From an uncultured bacterium (GTDB taxonomy: Bacteria; Bacillota; Clostridia; Oscillospirales; Ruminococcaceae), in contig CAJMLV010000017.1 in the NCBI GenBank assembly GCA_905214345.1, positions 1-58,396 on the forward strand: DNA of 58,396 bases. The letters run 5' to 3'. The translations under genes and the position numbers were made by a program. The notes below the pieces were generated by a model. The model worked only from the letters and a program-made list of their open reading frames with translations, was not told the DNA's origin and did not search any database. Position 1 is the stretch's first letter. Every line of letters starts with the position of its first letter. Positions 25,199 to 34,288 of this stretch are shown here, in pieces.

Positions 25199-26062
25199 AT
25201 GCTTATTTCCCAGATGTTCAAGCGCAAGCCCTGCGTATTTTCCATTGAATGCTTCCCGCCCAAAGAAACTGTGCGCTTTGAGCGGATGAAGGACGCGCTG
25301 CGTACCATGAAGACCCTCAACCCGGACTATATCAGCGTTACATACGGGGCGGGCGGTTCCGCCGGCGGCGTGTCCACCGTGGAGGTGGCCTCTTTTCTGA
25401 AAAATGAGCTGGATGTGGAGCCTCTGGCCCATATCCTGTGCATGGGCAGTGACCGTACCAAGGCTGCCGCTCTGCTGGACGAACTGGACAACGCCGGTGT
25501 GTGCAACGTGCTGACCCTGCGGGGAGACCGTACCCCCGCCCGGCCCGAAAGCCCGGATTTCAAGCATGCCAGCGACCTGGCCGCTTTTGTGTGGCAGACC
25601 AAGCCGGAATTTGATATTCATGCCGCCTGCTACCCCGAAGGCCACCCCGAAGCCCCCAGCCTGAACGCCGACGTGGAGAACCTGCGCCTGAAGCAGGAAG
25701 CCGGTGCCTCTCATCTTCTGACCCAGCTGTTCTTCGATAACGGCAAGTTCTACCGTTTCCTCAACCTGGCCCGCCGCGCCGGTGTCACCCTGCCGGTGTC
25801 CGCCGGTGTCATGCCCATCGTGCGCCGTTCCCAGATCGAGCGCACCGTGGCTCTGTCCAGCGCCAGCCTGCCTTCCGCCTTCACCCGCATGATCTCCCGC
25901 TGGCAGGATGACCCCGAATCCCTGCGCAAGGCGGGCATCGAGTATGCCGTCAACCAGCTGCGCGACCTCATCGAGGGCGGCGCCGACGGCGTGCATCTGT
26001 ATGCCATGAACGATCCCGAGGTGGCGGTTGCGGTGTATGAAGGCATCCGCGACCTGCTGTAA
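25199..26062 (+). CDS. metF: Methylenetetrahydrofolate reductase
   Basis: A 287-residue TIM-barrel flavoenzyme that reduces 5,10-methylene-THF to 5-methyl-THF, the methyl donor for MetH. Visible motifs are SIECFPPKE with catalytic Glu17, SVTYGAGGS, LTLRGDR for flavin binding, and TQLFFDNGKFYRFL. Length is typical of MetF. The open frame reaches back to 24512 inside the previous gene; the ATG at 25199 has AAAGGAGA 7 nt upstream. First of three genes that together make methionine from homocysteine. Confidence 0.94.
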   Translation: MLISQMFKRKPCVFSIECFPPKETVRFERMKDALRTMKTLNPDYISVTYGAGGSAGGVSTVEVASFLKNELDVEPLAHILCMGSDRTKAAALLDELDNAGVCNVLTLRGDRTPARPESPDFKHASDLAAFVWQTKPEFDIHAACYPEGHPEAPSLNADVENLRLKQEAGASHLLTQLFFDNGKFYRFLNLARRAGVTLPVSAGVMPIVRRSQIERTVALSSASLPSAFTRMISRWQDDPESLRKAGIEYAVNQLRDLIEGGADGVHLYAMNDPEVAVAVYEGIRDLL

Positions 26063-26071
26063 GGCCGGACT

Positions 26072-26728
26072 ATGGAACTGGCCTATCATGCGGCGGACCG
26101 CCGCACCGTGCTGCGCTATCTGGGGGCGGCGGGCTGGACACCCGACGAAGCCACCACCAGTCTGTTGGAGGAAGCCGAAGCCCTTCTGCGCCGTGCCGCC
26201 ACCCCGCGGGGCATCTGGCGGGCGCTGCCGCCTCAGGCCCTGGACCTGAGCGGGGCAGGGAGCGACCTGGCCCGGCACCTGCAGGGCTGCGGGGGCCTTG
26301 TGCTCATGGCCGTGACCCTGGGCAGCGGGGCGGATGCCCTCATCCGCCGCCTGGAACTTTCGGATATTGCCCTGGGGGCCGCAGTGGATGCCACTGCTTC
26401 CGCCGCCATGGACGGCCTGTGCGATGACGTGGAAGCCGCCGCCCGCACCTGGGCGCGGAGCCAGGGGCTGTGGCTGACCGGGCGGTTCTCGCCGGGCTAC
26501 GGCGACTGCCCGCTGGCCTTGCAGCATGATCTGTGCCTGGCCCTGGACACGGTGCGGGGCCTTGGACTGGCGGTCACGCCCCAGCATCTTCTCACCCCGC
26601 GCAAAAGCGTGACCGCCATTCTCGGCACTGCCGACCACCCCGTCACCGGGGCGCGGGCGGGGTGCAACCACTGCCTTCTGCGCGAAACCTGCGCTTATCG
26701 AAAAAGGGGGATGACCTGTGACGATTGA
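26072..26728 (+). CDS. Free-standing methionine synthase activation protein
   Basis: A 218-residue protein matching the C-terminal S-adenosylmethionine-dependent reactivation domain of MetH; the 'GRFSPGYGDCPL' motif (137-148) corresponds to the SAM-binding RxxxGY loop. It would re-methylate oxidised cob(II)alamin on the neighbouring short MetH, which lacks this domain. The C-terminus has a Cys cluster (Cys198, Cys201, Cys207) that could bind metal or an Fe-S centre; its role is unknown. It overlaps metH by 11 bp. The ribosome-binding site before the ATG is poor, so coupling to metF is likely. Confidence 0.85.
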   Translation: MELAYHAADRRTVLRYLGAAGWTPDEATTSLLEEAEALLRRAATPRGIWRALPPQALDLSGAGSDLARHLQGCGGLVLMAVTLGSGADALIRRLELSDIALGAAVDATASAAMDGLCDDVEAAARTWARSQGLWLTGRFSPGYGDCPLALQHDLCLALDTVRGLGLAVTPQHLLTPRKSVTAILGTADHPVTGARAGCNHCLLRETCAYRKRGMTCDD

Positions 26729-29120
26729 GGAAATTTTTGCCCGCCGCCGCTTTGTCTTTCTGGACGGCGGTCTGGGTACCCAATTGCAGAAACGGGGCCT
26801 GCAGCCCGGCCAGAAGCCGGAACTGGCGGCTTTTCTGATGCCCGATACCCTGGAGGCCATCCACCGGGAATACGCCGCCGCGGGGGCCGATATCCTGTAT
26901 GCCAACACCTTCGGCGCCAACGAGCAGAAGCTGGCCGGTACCGGCTATACGGCTGCGGAAACCATCGAAGCTTCCATTGCCTGTGCCCGCCGTGCCGCCG
27001 AACCCTATGGGGCGTTGGTGGCGCTGGACATCGGGCCCTTGGGGGAACTGCTGGCGCCCACAGGCACCCTTTCCTTTGAGGATGCCTGTGCCCGGTTTGC
27101 CGCCATTGTGCAGGCGGGTGTAAAGGCCGGGGCGGACCTGATTGTCATCGAAACCATGACCGACCTGTATGAGCTGAAAGCCGCTGTGCTCGCCGCCAAA
27201 GAAAACAGCACCCTGCCGGTGCTGGCTTCCATGAGCTTTGAAAGCCGTGGCCGCACCTTTACCGGCTGCACGGTGGAAAGCTTCGGCATCACCGCGGCGG
27301 GCCTGGGTGTGGATGCCGTGGGCATCAACTGCTCTCTGGGCCCTGCTGAGATTTTGCCCTTTGCCAAGCGGCTGTGCCGTGTGGTGCCCGCCGGTATGCC
27401 GGTGTTCGTCAAGCCCAACGCGGGTCTGCCCAACCCGGACGGCAGCTATGATATGGACGCGGAAGAGTTTGCCCGGGAAATGGGGGAGTACCTCGCTACC
27501 GGCATCTCCACTGTGGGCGGCTGCTGCGGCACCACCCCCGACTATATCCGCGCCCTGCGCAATGCTTTTGAAGGGGCTGTCCCTGCCCAGAAGATTCCTC
27601 TGCGCCGCAGCCGCCTGTGCACCCCTGTGCGCTGTGTGGAGGTGGAAGGCATCACGGTGGTGGGCGAGCGCATCAATCCCACCGGCAAAAAGCGGCTGCA
27701 GCAGGCTTTGCGGGAAGGGGACAGCGGCTATGCCTGCGCCCAGGCCGTGGCCCAGGCGGAAGCGGGCGCCCAGGTACTGGACGTGAACGCCGGTCTGCCC
27801 GGCATCGACGAAGCCGCTACCCTGGAAATGCTGGTGCGGGAACTGCAGGCTGTCACCGACCTGCCCCTGCAGCTGGATTCCAACGACCCCGCCGCTCTGG
27901 AACGGGCCCTGCGTATCTACAACGGCAAACCCATCGTCAACTCGGTGAACGGCGAGGAAAAATCCCTGCGGTCCATTCTGCCCCTGTGTAAAAAGTACGG
28001 CGCTGCGGTGGTGGGCCTCTGCCTGGATGAAAACGGTATCCCCAAAACGGCGGAAGGCCGGTTCGAGGTGGCCAGGAAGATCGTGGCCGCTACCGACGCC
28101 GCCGGTATCCCCCGGGAGGACGTGTATATCGACTGCCTGACCCTGACGGTTTCTGCCGAACAGGATTCCGCCGCCGAGACCCTCAAGGCCATGGGAATGT
28201 GCAAACGGGAACTGGGCGTGCGCACCGTGCTGGGTGTGTCCAACATCAGCTTCGGTTTGCCCTGCCGCGGGTATATGAACACCACCTTCCTGACCCTGGC
28301 CATGCAGGCCGGGCTGGATCTGGCCATCATTAACCCCAATACCCCTGAAATGATGGCTGCCGTGCGGGCTTTCCGGGTGCTTACCGGACAGGATGAGCGC
28401 TGCACCGATTATGTGCAGGCCTACGCCGACCAACAGATCCAGACGGTGCAGACCTCCAAGACCGCTGCCGCCGAAACATCCGTTTCCGGTGCCGAGGACC
28501 CCTTGGCCGACGCTGTGCGCCGCGGCCTGAAAAAGGAAGCCCGGGCCGCCGCCGAACAGGCCTTGCAGACCCGGGAACCTCTGGACCTGGTGAATCAGTC
28601 TCTGATCCCCGCCCTGGATACGGTGGGGGATGGCTTTGAGAAGGGCACCCTCTTCCTGCCCCAGCTGCTCCAGGCGGCCACCGCCGCCCAGGCTGCTTTT
28701 GATGTCATCAAGACGGCCATCGCCAACAGCGGGCAGAAGAGCGTCAGCCGCGGCAAGATCGTGCTGGCCACCGTCAAGGGGGACATCCACGACATCGGCA
28801 AGAACATCGTCCGCGTGGTGCTGGAAAACTATGGCTACGAGGTCACCGACCTGGGCCGGGATGTGGACCCCATGCGGGTGGTGCAGGCGGTCAGGGAAAC
28901 CGGCGCGCCTCTGGTGGGGTTGTCGGCGCTGATGACCACCACCGTGCCCAGCATGCAGACCACCATTGAGGAACTGCACAAGGCGGGCCTGCCCTGCAAG
29001 GTCATGGTGGGCGGCGCGGTGCTGACCCCGTCCTTTGCCGAGCAGATCGGGGCGGACTTTTACGCCAAGGATGCCAAGGCCAGCGCCGACTACGCCAAAC
29101 AGCTGTTTGAATCGCTGTAA
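26718..29120 (+). CDS. metH: Cobalamin-dependent methionine synthase (short form)
   Basis: An 800-residue enzyme transferring a methyl group from methyl-THF to homocysteine through B12. Domain order: homocysteine-binding barrel (1-290, zinc Cys in GINCS and GGCCGTT), pterin-binding barrel (about 310-575, 'VVGERINPTGKK', 'VLDVNAGLPG'), B12 cap (about 590-665), and Rossmann B12 domain with DIHDIG (Asp689, His691, Gly694). It ends there, without the activation domain, which is encoded by the gene before it. GTG start with a purine-rich site; no cobalamin or SAM riboswitch was seen upstream of the cluster. Confidence 0.95.
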   Translation: MTIEEIFARRRFVFLDGGLGTQLQKRGLQPGQKPELAAFLMPDTLEAIHREYAAAGADILYANTFGANEQKLAGTGYTAAETIEASIACARRAAEPYGALVALDIGPLGELLAPTGTLSFEDACARFAAIVQAGVKAGADLIVIETMTDLYELKAAVLAAKENSTLPVLASMSFESRGRTFTGCTVESFGITAAGLGVDAVGINCSLGPAEILPFAKRLCRVVPAGMPVFVKPNAGLPNPDGSYDMDAEEFAREMGEYLATGISTVGGCCGTTPDYIRALRNAFEGAVPAQKIPLRRSRLCTPVRCVEVEGITVVGERINPTGKKRLQQALREGDSGYACAQAVAQAEAGAQVLDVNAGLPGIDEAATLEMLVRELQAVTDLPLQLDSNDPAALERALRIYNGKPIVNSVNGEEKSLRSILPLCKKYGAAVVGLCLDENGIPKTAEGRFEVARKIVAATDAAGIPREDVYIDCLTLTVSAEQDSAAETLKAMGMCKRELGVRTVLGVSNISFGLPCRGYMNTTFLTLAMQAGLDLAIINPNTPEMMAAVRAFRVLTGQDERCTDYVQAYADQQIQTVQTSKTAAAETSVSGAEDPLADAVRRGLKKEARAAAEQALQTREPLDLVNQSLIPALDTVGDGFEKGTLFLPQLLQAATAAQAAFDVIKTAIANSGQKSVSRGKIVLATVKGDIHDIGKNIVRVVLENYGYEVTDLGRDVDPMRVVQAVRETGAPLVGLSALMTTTVPSMQTTIEELHKAGLPCKVMVGGAVLTPSFAEQIGADFYAKDAKASADYAKQLFESL

Positions 29121-29159
29121 AACCCGGGAGGCAAAATCCCCCGGAACGGCGCGGACCCC

Positions 29160-29188
29160 TTGCATTCGCGGCACAAATCATGTATAAT
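29160..29188 (+). promoter_or_regulatory. Promoter of the SRP RNA
   Basis: TTGCAT (29160-29165), 17 bp, TATAAT (29183-29188). The predicted start at about 29195 coincides with the base of the RNA's outer helix. Confidence 0.8.
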
Positions 29189-29192
29189 AGCA

Positions 29193-29380
29193 AAAGCGGA
29201 CAGGGCACTTTGCGCTGTTTTGCATACGGATGTGGGCCCCGTGCGCGGGGACCACGTGAACCATGTCAGGCGGGGAACCGAGCAGCATTAAGCGCTGGCG
29301 CCCCGGTGCTGCGGCAAGCCTGCATCCGTATGCAAAACAGCACAACCGCGGGGCACACCCGCGCGGCCCTGTCCGCTTTG
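29193..29380 (+). ncRNA. ffs: Signal recognition particle RNA
   Basis: About 190 nt. The universally conserved helix 8 is present: GTGAACCATGTCAGG, then a CGG-GGAA-CCG stem with GGAA tetraloop, then AGCAGCATTAAG. This is the Ffh-binding site. Two perfect long-range helices enclose it: 29193-29206 with 29366-29379 (14 bp), and CTGTTTTGCATACGGATG with its complement (18 bp, about 29215-29232 with 29323-29340). It is intermediate in size between E. coli 4.5S and Bacillus scRNA. Location just upstream of dnaX matches Bacillus scr-dnaX. No clear U-tract terminator; the 3' end is approximate. Confidence 0.93.
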
Positions 29381-29429
29381 TGTTATCCTTGACCAAAGGC
29401 ATATTTTTCTGAAAAGGCAGGTGTCAGGC

Positions 29430-31163
<1,734 letters not shown>

Positions 31164-31225
31164 TCCCCGGCAGGAATGCCGTCTGCCCTTACAGGCAAAG
31201 ATAAACAACAAAGGAGAATGTTCCC

Positions 31226-31567
31226 ATGAAAGCAAGACTTCCCAAAGGCTACGGCCGTCCCGATCCTCAGGCCATGATGCGTCAGGTGCAGAAGATGCAG
31301 GACGAGATCCGCGCCAAGCAGGCTGAACTGGAAGCCCGCGAATACACCGGCACCGCCAGCGGCGAAATGGTCACCGTGACCATGACCGGCAAGCATGAGG
31401 TCACCGCCGTGAAGATCAAGCCCGAGGCCGTGGACCCGGACGACATCGAGATGCTGGAGGACCTGATCGCCGCTGCCGTCAACAGCGCCGTGGCCGCGGT
31501 GGATAAGGATTCCGACGAAGAAATGTCCAAGATGACCGGCGGTATGAATATCCCCGGCCTGGGCTGA
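31226..31567 (+). CDS. YbaB/EbfC nucleoid-associated protein
   Basis: A 113-residue dimeric DNA-binding protein. The N-terminal 'AMMRQVQKMQDEIRAKQAELEAREYTGTASGEMV' region and central 'VTMTGKHEVTAVKIKPEAVD' are characteristic of YbaB. The C-terminus 'EMSKMTGGMNIPGLG' is typical. Its position between dnaX and recR is conserved across bacteria. It has an AAAGGAGAA site 8-9 nt before the ATG. Its exact cellular role remains poorly defined in general. Confidence 0.93.
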   Translation: MKARLPKGYGRPDPQAMMRQVQKMQDEIRAKQAELEAREYTGTASGEMVTVTMTGKHEVTAVKIKPEAVDPDDIEMLEDLIAAAVNSAVAAVDKDSDEEMSKMTGGMNIPGLG

Positions 31568-31577
31568 GAGGTACGCC

Positions 31578-32174
31578 ATGCCGCAGAACGCTGAACCGCT
31601 GGAAAATCTGATCGACCAGTTTTCCCGCTTTCCCGGCGTGGGGCGCAAAGGCGCTACCCGTATGGCCTACGAGGTCATGGGCATGTCCAACGAACAGGCT
31701 ATGGAACTGGCCAAGGCCATTGAGGGTGCCAAGACCCGCCTGCACCGCTGCCGCCTGTGCCAGGATTATACCTCGGCGGAAGTGTGTCCCATCTGTGCGT
31801 CGCCCAAGCGTGACCGCTCCATCATCTGCGTGGTGGAAGCGCCCCGGGACATCAAGGCCATTGAGCGCACCCATGAATACAAGGGCCTGTATCATGTGCT
31901 TCACGGCCTGATCTCGCCCATGGACGGCGTTGGCGCCGACCAGCTGTGCGTCAAGGAACTGCTGGCCCGCCTGGACGACCAGGTCAAGGAGGTCATCATG
32001 GCTACCAGCCCCACGGTGGAAGGTGAAGCCACGGCCATGTACCTGGCCAAGCTCATCAAACCCCTGGGGATCAAGACCACCCGTCTGGCCTATGGTCTGC
32101 CGGTGGGTTCCAGCCTGGAATACGCCGACGAAACCACCCTTTACCGCGCCATGGAAGGCCGCGGCGAGCTGTAA
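31578..32174 (+). CDS. recR: Recombination mediator RecR
   Basis: A 198-residue RecFOR component: an N-terminal helix-hairpin-helix ('LIDQFSRFPGVGRKGATRMAYEV'), a C4 zinc finger ('CRLCQDYTSAEVCPIC'), a Toprim domain ('IICVVEAPRDIKAIERTHEYKGLYHVL'), and a C-terminal Walker B-like region with 'TRLAYGLPVGSSLEYADETTL'. It helps load RecA at single-strand gaps. Last gene of the dnaX operon, 10 bp after ybaB. Confidence 0.96.
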   Translation: MPQNAEPLENLIDQFSRFPGVGRKGATRMAYEVMGMSNEQAMELAKAIEGAKTRLHRCRLCQDYTSAEVCPICASPKRDRSIICVVEAPRDIKAIERTHEYKGLYHVLHGLISPMDGVGADQLCVKELLARLDDQVKEVIMATSPTVEGEATAMYLAKLIKPLGIKTTRLAYGLPVGSSLEYADETTLYRAMEGRGEL

Positions 32175-32179
32175 CCCGC

Positions 32180-32208
32180 TTGACAAAGCCCTGCCATGGC
32201 AGTATAAT
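32180..32208 (+). promoter_or_regulatory. Consensus promoter of smpB-ssrA
   Basis: A perfect TTGACA (32180-32185), 17 bp and a perfect TATAAT (32203-32208). Confidence 0.9.
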
Positions 32209-32254
32209 CTAAAAACTTGGCAGCCCGGCGTTCAAAACAAAGGAGGTGACGCGC

Positions 32255-32719
32255 TTGGCACAGGACAAAGCCCCTAAAAAGATCATTGCCCAGAATCGCG
32301 AAGCGCGGCACGAGTACTTTGTGATCGAAGCGCTGGAAACCGGCATCGAGCTGGTGGGTACTGAGGTAAAAAGTCTGCGTGCCGGCGGCGTCAACCTGAA
32401 AGACGCCTGGGCCGACATCGACGACGGCGAACTCATCCTGAAAGGTATGCACATCAGCCCGTATGAGCAGGGGAGCATCTTCAACCGCGACCCTCTGCGT
32501 CCCCGGCGGCTTCTGGCCCATAAGGTGGAGATCCGCCGCCTGGCCCAGCAGATCAAACTGCAGGGCTATACGCTGGTTCCGCTTTCGCTGTATTTCAAAA
32601 ACGGCCGCGTCAAGGTGGAACTGGGCTTGTGCAAGGGCAAAAAGCTCTATGACAAACGTGCGACGGCTGCCGCACGGGATGCCAAGCGCGATATTGACCG
32701 CGCGCTGAAGCAGCACTGA
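32255..32719 (+). CDS. smpB: SsrA-binding protein SmpB
   Basis: A 154-residue OB-fold RNA-binding protein that delivers tmRNA to stalled ribosomes. Conserved segments: 'IAQNREARHEYFVIEALETGIEL', 'GTEVKSLRAGGVNLKDAW', 'HISPYEQGS', and the basic tail 'KGKKLYDKRATAAARDAKRDIDR'. It starts at TTG 32255, placed 8 nt after a full AAAGGAGGTG site; the in-frame GTG at 32246 lies within that site. tmRNA, its partner, is encoded 79 bp downstream. Confidence 0.96.
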   Translation: MAQDKAPKKIIAQNREARHEYFVIEALETGIELVGTEVKSLRAGGVNLKDAWADIDDGELILKGMHISPYEQGSIFNRDPLRPRRLLAHKVEIRRLAQQIKLQGYTLVPLSLYFKNGRVKVELGLCKGKKLYDKRATAAARDAKRDIDRALKQH

Positions 32720-32774
32720 AACAAGGTCAAACAAGGCTGAAAACGCCGTTCCGTTCTGGAAAAAACCGTCATCC

Positions 32775-32797
32775 GCGGCGCACCGCGCCGCTTTATA
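32775..32797 (+). other. Hairpin between smpB and ssrA
   Basis: GCGGCGC (32775-32781) pairs with GCGCCGC (32785-32791), followed by TTTATAT. No separate ssrA promoter is obvious, so this may be a processing or partial termination element in a shared transcript. Confidence 0.45.
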
Positions 32798-32798
32798 T

Positions 32799-33151
32799 GG
32801 GGATGTAATGGTTTCGACGGGGGGAGAGGGGCGTGAGCAGCGGGCCGTGGCGGTGCACCACGATAAAAGCGCCAAACAAAATTAACTGACAACAATAACA
32901 CTGTTGCCGTCGCTGCCTAATTAGGCGCGACCGTCCCGCCCGTTTTAGCACCGCACGGGGCCGGGGCGTCGATTAGGTGCTGAACATGCACGGGCCTAAG
33001 CTTTGCAGCCCGTCAGGTATTCATGAAGCTACCAAGGTGTAAAGCGCGTGTGTTCGCTCGCACCAAGGGAAATCCAGTAAGCACACTGCGCCCGGAGATA
33101 CTCTAACCGCTTTCTTTTCGGACAGGGGTTCGATTCCCCTCATCTCCACCA
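32799..33151 (+). ncRNA. ssrA: Transfer-messenger RNA (tmRNA)
   Basis: The one-piece tmRNA starts GGGGATGTAATGGTTTCGACGG and ends with a T-arm (GGGTTCGATTCCC) and CATCTCCACCA. Ends GGGGATG and CATCTCC form the tRNA-like acceptor stem, and CCA is encoded. The tag-reading frame ends ...DNNNTVAVAA then TAA at about 32917-32919, a typical hydrophobic -AA degron. The resume codon is uncertain because no Ala or Gly codon occurs in that frame close to the expected position. A strong terminator follows. Confidence 0.96.
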
Positions 33152-33156
33152 CATGT

Positions 33157-33195
33157 AACCCGGTCGAACCCCATGGGTTCGACCGGGTTTTATTT
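33157..33195 (+). terminator. Intrinsic terminator of ssrA
   Basis: AACCCGGTCGAACC (33157-33170) pairs with GGTTCGACCGGGTT (about 33176-33189), followed by a T-rich run. Confidence 0.92.
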
Positions 33196-33205
33196 GCACC
33201 ACCAC

Positions 33206-33246
33206 AAAAAAGCACCGTAGAATCAAAAGATTCTGCGGCGCTTTTT
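33206..33246. terminator. Second, bidirectional terminator-like hairpin
   Basis: AAAAAGC-CCGTAGAATC and GATTCTGCGG-GCTTTTT form a stem with one mismatch and a 4-nt loop, with T-runs on both strands. The next 60 bp up to the LytTR promoter show nothing recognisable. Confidence 0.7.
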
Positions 33247-33306
33247 GCTTTTGCATGTATATGTGCGGCATTTTACGGCCGCTTGGGGCATCTTGGCCAA
33301 AACATA

Positions 33307-33335
33307 TTGTAAAAGCCGTATAGCCCATTTAGAAT
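33307..33335 (+). promoter_or_regulatory. Candidate promoter of the LytTR/DUF3021 operon
   Basis: TTGTAA (33307-33312), 17 bp, TAGAAT (33330-33335). A palindrome AAGGTACCTT (33346-33355) lies just after the predicted start and could be an autoregulatory operator. Confidence 0.55.
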
Positions 33336-33382
33336 AAGCGGTGTAAAGGTACCTTCACGATTGCTTATGAAGGAGGCATGCT

Positions 33383-33823
33383 ATGAAATTGACGCTTATT
33401 CAGGACCTGGCTGTTCCCGAAACAGAAATTACCATACGCTGTGCGGGGATTGATGCCAGACTGCAACGGCTGATCGACCATATCCGTCAATACGGCTTTT
33501 CCATAACCGGCTATCAGGATAATAAAGAATACCGGCTTCCATTGGAAACGATCTTTTATATGGATTCCGCCGATGGCCGGACTTTCCTGTATCAGAAAGA
33601 AGGCGTTTATGAATGCCGCGAAACCCTGGCCGTGCTGGAAGATATATTGAAAAGGACCGTCTTTGTCCGTATTAGTAAAAACTGTATTCTGAATACTGCC
33701 TATCTAGACCATGTGGAGCCGCTTTTCAATCATCGCCTCAAGGCGGTGCTCACGAACGGTGAAACGCTGGTCGTGACACGCAGTTATGTGGAATTGCTCC
33801 GCAACGCACTGAAAGGAGTTTGA
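33383..33823 (+). CDS. LytTR-family DNA-binding regulator
   Basis: A 146-residue regulator. The C-terminal LytTR domain (about 50-146) shows 'YRLPLETIFYMDSADGRTFLY', 'FVRISKNCILNTAYLDHV' and 'LTNGETLVVTRSYVELLRNAL'. It has no receiver domain, so it is not a standard two-component regulator. Together with the following DUF3021 membrane protein it forms a known two-gene module in which the membrane protein is thought to modulate the regulator. GGAGG site 8 nt before the ATG. The sequence is visibly more AT-rich than its neighbours, hinting at transfer. Confidence 0.88.
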   Translation: MKLTLIQDLAVPETEITIRCAGIDARLQRLIDHIRQYGFSITGYQDNKEYRLPLETIFYMDSADGRTFLYQKEGVYECRETLAVLEDILKRTVFVRISKNCILNTAYLDHVEPLFNHRLKAVLTNGETLVVTRSYVELLRNALKGV

Positions 33824-33825
33824 AT

Positions 33826-34218
33826 ATGAAACATCTGTTCTGGAATCGTATCCCGTCCGTTTGTGTTTGCTTTACGCTGATTATGCTGGCTTCCTTTTTC
33901 GTCAATATGATGTACGGCGTGGAGACATCCGTTTTTCCCCTTGCGGTGTTTGGGTGGATTCTCGTGTGTCAGGTGATTGACTGGCTGGTTTCTTTCATCA
34001 ATTTCAAAAGCTGGTTGGGATATTGCCTGACCGAATCCCTGATCCTGTATGCGGCGTCCTTTGTCGCCGGTGTGGTTCTGCGTTGGTTTACGCTGGAGCC
34101 CGCGGGGATTCTGGTGTTTACGGCAATTTTTGCGGTGGTGGATGCACTGGTTTTCTGGTATTTCCGCTACCGGCAGAAACTGGTGGCGGATGAAATCAAT
34201 GCGTATTTGCAGAATTGA
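33826..34218 (+). CDS. DUF3021 membrane protein
   Basis: A 130-residue protein with four predicted membrane helices (about 8-28, 38-58, 66-86, 92-112) and a short basic/acidic tail (YFRYRQKLVADEINAYLQN). Size, topology and position after a LytTR regulator match DUF3021. It probably controls the preceding regulator from the membrane (inference from the recurring gene pair). Start ATG at 33826 directly after a GAAAGGAG site that overlaps the stop of the regulator gene. Confidence 0.8.
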   Translation: MKHLFWNRIPSVCVCFTLIMLASFFVNMMYGVETSVFPLAVFGWILVCQVIDWLVSFINFKSWLGYCLTESLILYAASFVAGVVLRWFTLEPAGILVFTAIFAVVDALVFWYFRYRQKLVADEINAYLQN

Positions 34219-34288
34219 ACCGCAATTCCGTGCGGTATGTGCGTTGACTTAACGGCAGCATAAAACCGGTGCGGAAGGCCGGAAGATT

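Noticed and set aside
26062..26072. A riboswitch (SAM or cobalamin) controlling the methionine genes
   Set aside because: The gaps within and before metF are too short and contain no conserved riboswitch core.
26643..29174. An 843-codon minus-strand frame opposite metH
   Set aside because: Low-complexity Gly/His/Gln translation without homology signals; metH is unambiguous on the other strand.
33151..33382. An integrated element attached at the 3' end of ssrA
   Set aside because: tmRNA is a frequent integration target and the next genes are AT-richer, but there is no integrase and no repeat of the ssrA 3' end was found downstream.
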